Source: Candidatus Nomurabacteria bacterium (GTDB taxonomy: Bacteria; Patescibacteriota; Minisyncoccia; Phycocordibacterales; UBA9973). From it: DNA of 18,559 nucleotides. Position 1 is the stretch's first letter, and every line of letters starts with the position of its first letter. Both the position numbers and the translations under genes were made by a program. Below, in pieces: positions 7,036-13,304 of this stretch. Under the pieces are notes generated by a model. It saw only the letters and a program-made list of their open reading frames with translations. It was not told the DNA's origin and searched no databases. The DNA lies in the NCBI GenBank assembly GCA_023267115.1, contig JAHFNV010000009.1, positions 1-18,559 of the forward strand. The letters run 5' to 3'.

Positions 7036-7746
7036 CTATTGTAGCATAATTGCTACAGATTCTATTAGTGATTTCACTGATGAACCCGGCATGCGTAAAT
7101 ATTCCCGAACTTTAAAAATATGGTTAAAAACTTGAATATCGTGAATATCAAGGGTAACCCTTGATACTAATTTATTGTTATGTAAAATAAATTCAAGAGA
7201 ATTCAGAAATTTCAACGCTTTTGAACGAGTAGAATCTAACACTATATCTTCTTCATCTTCTGTTTCAGTTAGTAATTCTTTTATAAAATTAATTCTATTT
7301 TGTAATGACATAGTTATAAATTTCTCTGCGCCTTTTTGTTCTTCTACTAGGTCTTGCCTAGTAGAAATTAAATAAAATCTAGAAACTAAAGTTCTGAGGA
7401 GAGCATCAGCATCCGGGACAATTAGAAAAAAATGCGTATTCTCTATCGGCTCCTCAAACATTTTAAGCAAAGTATTCTGCGCTTCCAGTAAAAAATTATT
7501 AGCGGAAATTATAAAAATCTTCTTCTCTTTTGAAAATCCTTTTTCTACTGCCAAAGATTTAAGATTACGCGCATCTTCAATCTTAAAAGAATCTAAGGAT
7601 ATGTGGCAAAAATCTGGATTACCAAGAATTTTTATTCCCAAACTTTTAATGAATGCGGAAATTTCTGGCACAACCTTTTCTCGCGTGCCTTCTATCAAAT
7701 ATGCGTGATGCAAATTATTTTTATCTAAATGTTTGAGTAAGTTCAT
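7036..7746 (-). CDS. holB: DNA polymerase III delta'-like clamp-loader subunit
   Basis: A 236-residue protein with the AAA+ fold of the clamp-loader delta' family, which helps load the sliding clamp during replication. The most telling blocks are EAQNTLLKMFEEP (88-100), matching the family's AQNALLKxLEEP, and LLRTLVSRFY (116-125), matching the sensor-1/SRC region. No Walker A motif or zinc-binding Cys cluster is present, as in other non-catalytic delta' proteins, and it is shorter than E. coli HolB (334). The linker after SRFY contains a palindrome-encoded TRQDLV (129-134). It sits three bases after mreB and four bases before frr, so it belongs to the same transcript. Confidence 0.75.
   Translation of the reverse strand: MNLLKHLDKNNLHHAYLIEGTREKVVPEISAFIKSLGIKILGNPDFCHISLDSFKIEDARNLKSLAVEKGFSKEKKIFIISANNFLLEAQNTLLKMFEEPIENTHFFLIVPDADALLRTLVSRFYLISTRQDLVEEQKGAEKFITMSLQNRINFIKELLTETEDEEDIVLDSTRSKALKFLNSLEFILHNNKLVSRVTLDIHDIQVFNHIFKVREYLRMPGSSVKSLIESVAIMLQ
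7038..7046 (-). promoter_or_regulatory. Extended -10 box for frr, leaderless
   Basis: On the - strand TGCTACAAT ends so that the expected start (7 bases on) is 7031, the A of the frr ATG. It overlaps the stop of the clamp-loader gene and forms half of the palindrome GTAGCA-TAAT-TGCTAC (7041-7056). No good -35 box is seen. Confidence 0.4.
7342..7366. repeat. CTAGG-family palindrome, copy 2 (in clamp-loader gene)
   Basis: TTCTACTAGG (7342-7351), loop TCTTG, CCTAGTAGAA (7357-7366): a perfect 10-bp stem, the longest of the three copies. In frame it encodes Arg-Gln-Asp-Leu from residue 130. Confidence 0.9.
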
Positions 7747-7749
7747 ATT

Positions 7750-8763
7750 CTACTTTTTACTAAGTACTGCTTTTTTATACACATCCAAATGATCGAGCGC
7801 TATACCAGTGCCTTTGACCACGCAAAAAAGAGGATCTTCAGCAATAGTGGCTCTGACGCCGGTTTTTCGATAAACTAAATCACTAAAATTTCGCAGTTGC
7901 GATGATCCACCGGTCATGGTAATGCCATGATCCATAATGTCCGAAGCGAGCTCCGGTGGAGTTTTTTGCAGCACATCTTTAATAGCTTTTATTATTTGTT
8001 TCAACTCTCCGTCAATCGCATGCACTATTTCATTGGTTGAAACCTGCGCCGATCGAGGCAAACCTTGAATAAAATCTCTACCTTTAATCGTAACATAAAG
8101 TTGCTCTTCTAAAGGCACAGCCGCGCCGATTTTTATTTTTACTTCTTCGGCTGTCCTGTCGCCGATGGCCAAATTAAAAGTTTTTTTAATGTAATCGGCG
8201 ATTGCTTGATCAATTTTATTGCCAGCGCACTTTACCGAAGTGGAAGCCACAATACCACCAAGCGATATGACCGCCACGTCCGTCGTACCTCCACCAATGT
8301 CCACCACCATATGTCCTTTGGCTTCGTTGATTGGAATACCAGCACCAATAGCCGCCAAAATAGGCTCTTTGACCACATAGGCATTTTTGGCTCCAGCGCG
8401 TATAGCTGCTTCCACCACCGCTCGACGTTCGGTGGAAGTAACTCCAGCCGGCACTGAAATCATCACATCCGGCTTAAAGAGATTAAATCGCCCCAAGGCT
8501 TTGTTTATAAAATAACGTAGCATTGCCTCGGTCACCCGATAGTCGGCAATCACTCCATCTTTCATTGGGCAGTAAGTAATGATGGATTCAGGCGTCTTAC
8601 CAATCATATCTTTCGCTTCGAATCCTATGGCTAAAATCTTGTTATCCTGCTCAGAAACGGCTACTACTGAAGGCTCATTTAGGACTACTCCCTTGATCGG
8701 CAAAAATACCAGGGTATTGGCTGTACCCAAATCGATACCTAATTTCCTTGAAAAAATGACCAT
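7750..8763 (-). CDS. mreB: Rod-shape-determining actin homologue MreB
   Basis: Bacterial actin forming membrane-bound filaments that guide sidewall peptidoglycan synthesis. The 337-residue length is standard. ATP-binding elements are LGIDLGTANTLV (phosphate 1, residues 8-19), VVDIGGGTTDVAVISLGG (phosphate 2, 153-170) and MTGGSSQLRN (adenosine); VKEPILAAIGAGIP is the MreB signature. It heads the - strand cluster leading to ddl and alr, which fits a cell-envelope role. mreC/mreD are not next to it. The ATG lacks a Shine-Dalgarno sequence; a TATGAT box at 8775-8780 would give a leader of only about five bases. Confidence 0.97.
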   Translation of the reverse strand: MVIFSRKLGIDLGTANTLVFLPIKGVVLNEPSVVAVSEQDNKILAIGFEAKDMIGKTPESIITYCPMKDGVIADYRVTEAMLRYFINKALGRFNLFKPDVMISVPAGVTSTERRAVVEAAIRAGAKNAYVVKEPILAAIGAGIPINEAKGHMVVDIGGGTTDVAVISLGGIVASTSVKCAGNKIDQAIADYIKKTFNLAIGDRTAEEVKIKIGAAVPLEEQLYVTIKGRDFIQGLPRSAQVSTNEIVHAIDGELKQIIKAIKDVLQKTPPELASDIMDHGITMTGGSSQLRNFSDLVYRKTGVRATIAEDPLFCVVKGTGIALDHLDVYKKAVLSKK

Positions 8764-8774
8764 AAATGGAATAT

Positions 8775-8793
8775 ATCATACTTGTGTTAGAAT
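8775..8793. promoter_or_regulatory. Back-to-back -10 boxes between mreB and the orphan gene
   Basis: The 36-base gap holds TATGAT on the - strand (8780-8775) for mreB, and an extended -10 TGTTAGAAT on the + strand (8785-8793) whose expected start, 8800, is the A of the orphan gene's ATG. No clear -35 boxes are visible. Confidence 0.45.
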
Positions 8794-8799
8794 TAAAAC

Positions 8800-9144
8800 A
8801 TGCCTAAAAAAACTAATAAAGAAACCGGAAATCCATTTTTTGGCTATCTTAAAAATCTTAAGAAATTTAAAAAAAAATGGAAAAATAAAAAAAAGATTAA
8901 TCCAATTCATGAAATTGTGAATACTTATTATGAGATGCAAGGCTGGGACAAAAAGCCAAAAAGTTTTTTCAAGAAAAAAGAAAGGAGCTATGGAAAACTT
9001 GCATACGAAGCCAAAAAATTATACGAGGTTCTAGATAAAAATCTAGATGATTGTATTTGGGCGCTAGACCGAATGAAATATTTAGCCGAGAAAGGCAAAT
9101 TTAACTGGTCCATCAGCACTTGCTTGAAACATAAGAAAATGTGA
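8800..9144 (+). CDS. Lysine-rich protein of unknown function
   Basis: I do not recognise this 114-residue protein. The first 35 residues are very basic and low in complexity (runs of Lys with Phe and Asn), likely disordered or nucleic-acid binding. The second half (about 64-114) looks like a small helical domain ending in a Trp-containing segment (NWSISTCLKHKKM). There is no signal peptide or membrane segment. It has its own extended -10 placed for a leaderless mRNA, diverges from mreB and converges on the XRE regulator with a 10-base gap. That it is a real gene is supported by the snug fit between neighbours and the promoter; function is open. Confidence 0.7.
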   Translation: MPKKTNKETGNPFFGYLKNLKKFKKKWKNKKKINPIHEIVNTYYEMQGWDKKPKSFFKKKERSYGKLAYEAKKLYEVLDKNLDDCIWALDRMKYLAEKGKFNWSISTCLKHKKM

Positions 9145-9154
9145 AATCAATTTA

Positions 9155-9571
9155 TTAGTATTGCTTTTTGCGTGGATAATTAGAACCTGGATTGAGTCCA
9201 AACGGCTCATCGTCCGAATTTTTTTTTCTACGAGGCGGTTTCTTTCTCAACGCTTTTAGTTCATAAATGACTTGTTTTTTTGCGTCTTGAGAAATCTGCC
9301 AAGCTTTCTGTAATTCAATCAAGTTTATTGCATAAATCTCAGCGATTTTAGGAAGCATTTCTACATTGGGCAATTTTTCATCGTTTTCCCAGCCAAATAT
9401 TGTTGAATTACTAACACCCAAACTGTTTTTAATTTCTTTACGAGTTTTGGCAATTTTTTGGGAGCGATATTCATACAAGAGATTCCCAAAAACTTTTATT
9501 TTCCTCCTGATATCTTCCAAATTTTCTATTTCTGTTCTTGGCTCTTTTGGATTTTTATTCAGGCCTTCCAT
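9155..9571 (-). CDS. XRE-type helix-turn-helix DNA-binding protein
   Basis: A 138-residue protein with a Cro/C1-type HTH at about residues 27-88: TRKEIKNSLGVSNSTIFGWEND carries the two helices, followed by the typical LPNVEMLPKIAEIYAIN ending. The C-terminal tail (about 108-138) is basic, rich in Lys, Arg and Pro and probably disordered. It is probably a transcription factor; no target can be named. A TATGAT box (9586-9591, - strand) lies just upstream. It converges on the lysine-rich orphan with 10 bases between the stops, and lies downstream of rsmI past a palindrome array. No partner toxin or phage gene is present. Confidence 0.82.
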   Translation of the reverse strand: MEGLNKNPKEPRTEIENLEDIRRKIKVFGNLLYEYRSQKIAKTRKEIKNSLGVSNSTIFGWENDEKLPNVEMLPKIAEIYAINLIELQKAWQISQDAKKQVIYELKALRKKPPRRKKNSDDEPFGLNPGSNYPRKKQY

Positions 9572-9617
9572 ATTATCTCAATACTATCATAGATATTTTA
9601 TGCTGCAAGCACACGTG

Positions 9618-9664
9618 TACGGAGACGGATACGGAGGCGAGTGTACGGAGGCAACGCCTCCGTA
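9618..9664. repeat. TACGGAG array ending in a perfect palindrome
   Basis: TACGGAG starts at 9618, 9630 and 9644, and the last copy is completed into TACGGAGGC-AAC-GCCTCCGTA (9644-9664), the same arms as the palindrome inside miaA. It fills much of the 97-base gap between the XRE gene and rsmI, ending four bases from the rsmI stop. No T-run follows on the - strand, so it is not a standard terminator. Confidence 0.8.
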
Positions 9665-9668
9665 TTGC

Positions 9669-10343
9669 TTATGAAACAACTACCGTGAACTCCCCTCTTT
9701 GTTTTTCAAGATTTTGTTTTAAATAGTTCAAAAGTTCGGCTGATGAGCCGGTTTTAAATTCTTCATAGATTTTTGTAAGCTCGCGAGCCAAGCAGACTTT
9801 TTTGTCTGGACAAAATTTTTGCAAGGATTCCAGGGTTTTTAAAATCCGATGTGGAGACTCATAAAACACCATCGTTCTTTCCGCTTGAGCTATTTCTTTA
9901 AATAAAGTTTCCCTGCCCTTTTTGTGCGGCAAAAATCCTAGAAAAGTAAATTCATGCGTTGGCAGTCCCGATGCCGAAAGTGCAGTAATTACCGCCGAAG
10001 CTCCTGGAATAGGAATCACTTTTATTGCTAGGTCTTGCCTAGCAACGATTTGGGAAACGAGTAATGCTCCTGGATCAGAAATTCCAGGCGTGCCAGCGTC
10101 TGAAACTAATGCTAAATTTTTTCCTTCTTCTAATAATCCAAAAATTTTATCTGTTTTAGAAAGCTTACTTTGCGCGTGATAGCTCATGGTCGGCTTGTTT
10201 ATAGCATATTTTTGCAAGATCTTTTTCGTCTCCCGCGTATCTTCGCACAATATCAAATCAACATTTTTTAGTGTTTCAATAGCTCGAAAACTAATATCCC
10301 CCATATTGCCTATCGGCGTAGCCACTACGTAAAATTTTGCCAT
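9669..10343 (-). CDS. rsmI: 16S rRNA (cytidine-1402-2'-O)-methyltransferase RsmI
   Basis: A SAM-dependent methyltransferase of the tetrapyrrole-methylase fold acting on C1402 in the ribosomal decoding centre. Family blocks are VVATPIGNMGDISFRAIETL at the N-terminus, CEDTRETKKIL, ALVSDAGTPGISDPG, IPGASAVITALSASGLP, FLGFLP and FYESPHRI, with the ARELTKIYEE segment near the end. At 224 residues it lacks the C-terminal extension of the E. coli protein (286). Between SDPG and IPGASA the loop is about three residues longer than I expect, and this is where a palindrome encodes Arg-Gln-Asp-Leu (102-105). It starts 36 bases after atpC with no terminator between them, so read-through from the atp operon is likely. 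Confidence 0.96.
   Translation of the reverse strand: MAKFYVVATPIGNMGDISFRAIETLKNVDLILCEDTRETKKILQKYAINKPTMSYHAQSKLSKTDKIFGLLEEGKNLALVSDAGTPGISDPGALLVSQIVARQDLAIKVIPIPGASAVITALSASGLPTHEFTFLGFLPHKKGRETLFKEIAQAERTMVFYESPHRILKTLESLQKFCPDKKVCLARELTKIYEEFKTGSSAELLNYLKQNLEKQRGEFTVVVS
10025..10045. repeat. CTAGG-family palindrome, copy 3 (in rsmI)
   Basis: TTGCTAGG (10025-10032), loop TCTTG, CCTAGCAA (10038-10045): an 8-bp stem. The outer arm differs from the other copies but is still fully paired. In frame it encodes Arg-Gln-Asp-Leu from residue 102. Confidence 0.9.
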
Positions 10344-10379
10344 CCAGATACTAAAATTTTAAATTATTAATTTTAACGG

Positions 10380-10826
10380 TCATTTTCTATACTTTTTTAA
10401 TCGCCACTTATCAGCTATTTTAACACGGGTTAGGGATCGCTCTAGCTCGGCTTCAAAATGCTCAAAATCAACCACTTCTTTATTTTCCATCTGTTTCTTT
10501 AATTCTAGGGCTCGGGCTTTTGCTTTCTCTATGGCCAGGTCAGAAAGCTCGGAGAGATGCTCGGCAAAATCGGCCAGAACAGCAACAGCAGTAATCTTAT
10601 CTTCACTTTGTTTGACTTCCACAAATCCACCAGCAACAGCCATTGGCACATACTCACCATTAACAACAGCCACCACATCACCAGAAGCCAAACCCGCAAT
10701 CAAAGGAATATGGTCTGGCAAAATCGTGATTTCTCCTAAAGTGGTCGGCAAGCTAACTTGGTCCACCATTTCTTCTAAGACAAGCTTTTCGGGTGTTACG
10801 ATTTTTAGTTTTAATTGTTTGGACAT
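10380..10826 (-). CDS. atpC: ATP synthase F1 subunit epsilon
   Basis: Epsilon forms part of the central stalk and can inhibit ATP hydrolysis. The 148-residue product has the N-terminal beta-sandwich (LKIVTPEKLVLEEMVDQVSLPTTLGEITILPDHIPLIAGL...) and a C-terminal helical hairpin (about 95-148). I chose the ATG at 10826 (MSKQLKLK) because family proteins begin here. The frame stays open 47 codons further, but that part is the inverted-repeat spacer and has no family similarity. It is the last atp gene and is unusually far from atpD (177 bases, against 40 or fewer elsewhere in the operon). Confidence 0.93.
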   Translation of the reverse strand: MSKQLKLKIVTPEKLVLEEMVDQVSLPTTLGEITILPDHIPLIAGLASGDVVAVVNGEYVPMAVAGGFVEVKQSEDKITAVAVLADFAEHLSELSDLAIEKAKARALELKKQMENKEVVDFEHFEAELERSLTRVKIADKWRLKKYRK

Positions 10827-10835
10827 AATGTTTAT

Positions 10836-10989
10836 TTCAAAAATTAAATAGTTCTCGAGAAAAGCCTTGCGCAGGAGCTTAGAAAATAAAGGAAATACTC
10901 TGACTATTATTTTCTTGAGCGACGAGCAGTTCGCTGGCAAAGCTTTGTCAGATAGATTGCTTTTCAAGAGAAGCTATTTAATTTTTGAA
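10836..10989. repeat. 154-base inverted-repeat element between atpD and atpC
   Basis: TTCAAAAATTAAATAG (10836-10851) pairs perfectly with 10974-10989. Pairing continues inward as TTCTC with GAGAA and GAAAAGC (10859-10865) with GCTTTTC (10959-10965), broken only by a small internal loop and a bulge. Inside, AGAAAATAA (10881-10889) pairs with TTATTTTCT (10907-10915), extended by GCT/AGC, and CAAAGCTTTG (10938-10947) is a palindrome. No transposase or clear target duplication is seen. It could be a miniature inverted-repeat element or a structured part of the atp mRNA. Confidence 0.8.
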
Positions 10990-11003
10990 GAACCTATTAA
11001 AAA

Positions 11004-12371
11004 TTACAATGCGCCCTTCATATAAAAATCACTTTCTGGTTTACTATCATGCTTGCCATCCAGAATTTCCTTAAAAGAACGAATGGTCTCGGCCAGCGGC
11101 ACATAAACACCTTTGGTTCCGGTGAATACTTCAGCCACAAAAAATGGTTGCGATAGAAATTTTTGGATTTTGCGCGCGCGCGCCACCAATTCTTTGTCAG
11201 TTTCTGATAATTCTTCCATACCTAAAATGGCAATAATATCTTGCAAATCTTTATAACGTTGAAGTACTCGTTGTACTTCTCGGGCAACTTGGTAGTGCGG
11301 AAGACCGACAATATTTGGGTCAAGAATAGTAGAAGAGGAATCAAGCGGGTCAACGGCCGGATAAATACCTATTTCGGAGAGCGAGCGATTAAGAACGACT
11401 GTTGAGTCCAAATGAGCAAAAGTAGTGGCAGGAGCCGGATCAGTCAGGTCGTCCGCTGGCACATACACAGCTTGCACTGAAGTCACTGAGCCTTTGTCGG
11501 TAGAGGTAATGCGTTCTTGTAAACTTCCCATTTCTGTCGAAAGAGTAGGCTGATAACCAACTGCCGAAGGAATGCGACCCAACAGAGCCGACACTTCAGA
11601 ACCAGCTTGAGTGAAACGAAAAATATTATCAATAAACAAAAGCACATCCTTGCCTTCCACGTCGCGGAAATATTCTGCCATGGTAAGTCCAGAAAGGGCC
11701 ACTCGCAGTCGTGCGCCCGGTGGTTCATTCATTTGTCCAAAAACCATGGCTACCTTATCAATAACTCCAGATTGTTTCATCTCGTGATAAAGATCATTTC
11801 CTTCACGAGTACGTTCACCCACCCCAGCGAAGACTGAATAGCCGCCGTGATTGGATGCGATATTATGAATAAGCTCTTGAATAACGACGGTTTTGCCTAC
11901 CCCAGCACCCCCAAAAAGTCCCACTTTGCCTCCTTTCAATACTGGGCAAATAAGATCAATGACCTTGATGCCAGTTTCTAAAATCTCAATTTTAGTTGCT
12001 TGAGCAACATACTCTGGGGCCTTGCGGTGGATGGGAAGTCTTTTTTCTGTCACCACTAATTTACCATCGTCAATATTTTCACCCAAAACATTAAATATAC
12101 GACCAAGCGTTGCTTGACCAACGGGCACAGAAATCGGCACACCAGTATTCACAACTTCCATCTCACGAGATAGACCATCGGTGGAATCCATGGCCACGGC
12201 GCGAACTATGCCAGCGCCTAAGTGCTGTTCCACTTCTAAAATTAGTTTTTTTTGTTTTTCTTTTTGGTCTTTGACTATCTCTAGCGCACTATAAATATCC
12301 GGCAAATTTTCTCCGAAGTCTACATCTACCACTGGTCCGATTATTCTTTTAATTTTTCCTGTACTTTGCAT
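11004..12371 (-). CDS. atpD: ATP synthase F1 subunit beta
   Basis: The catalytic subunit of F1. The 455-residue protein has the beta-barrel N-terminus, P-loop GGAGVGKT (154-161), the GERTREGNDLYHEM loop with the catalytic Glu, ALSGLTMAEYFRD, the Walker B stretch VLLFIDNIFRF, PSAVGYQPTLSTEMG, and LDSTVVLNRS. The usual DELSEED lever near the C-terminus reads EELSETD. A run of alternating G and C (around 11171-11184) encodes Ala-Arg-Ala-Arg next to it. Forty bases separate it from atpG; the IR element follows it. Confidence 0.99.
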   Translation of the reverse strand: MQSTGKIKRIIGPVVDVDFGENLPDIYSALEIVKDQKEKQKKLILEVEQHLGAGIVRAVAMDSTDGLSREMEVVNTGVPISVPVGQATLGRIFNVLGENIDDGKLVVTEKRLPIHRKAPEYVAQATKIEILETGIKVIDLICPVLKGGKVGLFGGAGVGKTVVIQELIHNIASNHGGYSVFAGVGERTREGNDLYHEMKQSGVIDKVAMVFGQMNEPPGARLRVALSGLTMAEYFRDVEGKDVLLFIDNIFRFTQAGSEVSALLGRIPSAVGYQPTLSTEMGSLQERITSTDKGSVTSVQAVYVPADDLTDPAPATTFAHLDSTVVLNRSLSEIGIYPAVDPLDSSSTILDPNIVGLPHYQVAREVQRVLQRYKDLQDIIAILGMEELSETDKELVARARKIQKFLSQPFFVAEVFTGTKGVYVPLAETIRSFKEILDGKHDSKPESDFYMKGAL

Positions 12372-12411
12372 AATTTCAATAATTACTTTATAACTTTTTA
12401 CCTTACAACTT

Positions 12412-13284
12412 TCAACTCACAGACGTCATACCAGCGCTAATTTCGGATATTTCTCTGGTAATATTCGACTGCCTCGCTTTATTAAAAACCAAAGTTAAAT
12501 CGTCAATCATTTCTGCCGAAGCCTCAGTTGCATTTTTCATGGCAACCATGCGGGCTGATTGTTCGGAAGCGTTTGATTCGAGTAACATTTGGTATATTTG
12601 CATGCGGGTTAATTTCTCGGCCAGGGTGGGTATGATGGTTTGATAGTTTGGTTCAAAAATAAATTCATTACTGGCATTTTGTGGTGTTTTACTTTTACTT
12701 AAAATCATATTGACATCAACCGGAAGAACTTGGTTGATAAATGGTGTCTGTAAGAGCCCTGATAAAAAGTGAGTGTATATCACAAAAACCCGATCAACCT
12801 CTCTGTTTTTATACATTTGAATCAGTAAGTCTGCTATGGGTCTTATATCTTGAAATCGTACCGCATCCGGAAATTCGGAAAAGGAAGCAATCATACTTTG
12901 GCCTAGACGTTTCAGTATTACTTCACCTTTGCGACCAATGGCAATAAAATCAACTTTTTTGCCTTTATTCTCTTTTAAAAAATTCACCACTTGTCTTGCG
13001 ACTTGTGAATTATATCCGCCACACAAACCTCTGTTAGAAGTTATTAGAACTATTAAAATACGATTCACTTCACGAATTTCAAAAAGTGGATTATTATTTT
13101 CTCTACTAATATTAGAGAGAGACTCTAAAATCTCTATTGAATATTCCGAGTAAGGGCGCGAAGATAGGGTGACGTTCACCGCCCGCTTCATCTTGGCAGC
13201 AGCCACCAGCTCCATTGCTTTGGTGATTTTCTTGGTGCTCTTCACACTCTTGATTCTTCTTTTAATTTCTTTTGTCCCGGGCAT
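12412..13284 (-). CDS. atpG: ATP synthase F1 subunit gamma
   Basis: The rotating central shaft of F1. The 290-residue protein starts with the family's MPGTKEIKRRIKSVKSTKKITKAMELVAAAKM coiled-coil helix and ends with the partner helix (MVAMKNATEASAEMIDDLTLVFNKARQSNITREISEI). The middle has the Rossmann-like block with NRGLCGGYN. Length is normal. It starts 13 bases after the atpA stop with no Shine-Dalgarno sequence. Confidence 0.98.
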   Translation of the reverse strand: MPGTKEIKRRIKSVKSTKKITKAMELVAAAKMKRAVNVTLSSRPYSEYSIEILESLSNISRENNNPLFEIREVNRILIVLITSNRGLCGGYNSQVARQVVNFLKENKGKKVDFIAIGRKGEVILKRLGQSMIASFSEFPDAVRFQDIRPIADLLIQMYKNREVDRVFVIYTHFLSGLLQTPFINQVLPVDVNMILSKSKTPQNASNEFIFEPNYQTIIPTLAEKLTRMQIYQMLLESNASEQSARMVAMKNATEASAEMIDDLTLVFNKARQSNITREISEISAGMTSVS

Positions 13285-13285
13285 A

Positions 13286-13304
13286 AAAAATTAGGTTCTA
13301 GGTT
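13286..13304. repeat. AGGTTCT tandem repeat at the atpA stop
   Basis: On the + strand the 7-mer AGGTTCT occurs twice in a row across the atpA stop codon and the 13-base spacer before atpG. On the - strand it reads AGAACCTAGAACCTA, placing two TAG/CTA-containing units in different frames. Confidence 0.55.

Noticed and set aside
7740..7746. TAGAAT box directly before the clamp-loader ATG as promoter
   Set aside because: It is formed by the mreB stop codon and would start transcription inside the gene; co-transcription with mreB is simpler.
10344..10379. AT-rich inverted repeat between atpC and rsmI as terminator of the atp operon
   Set aside because: The arms (TAAAATT/AATTTTA) are pure A and T with a weak stem, so termination is not convincing.
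10827..10967. 47-codon N-terminal extension of atpC
   Set aside because: The frame is open by chance through the inverted-repeat element; family proteins start at the ATG at 10826.
11171..11184. Alternating GC run in atpD (and another near 151-160) as a Z-DNA or regulatory element
   Set aside because: In atpD it encodes Ala-Arg-Ala-Arg in a conserved part of the protein; two short runs are no evidence of function.
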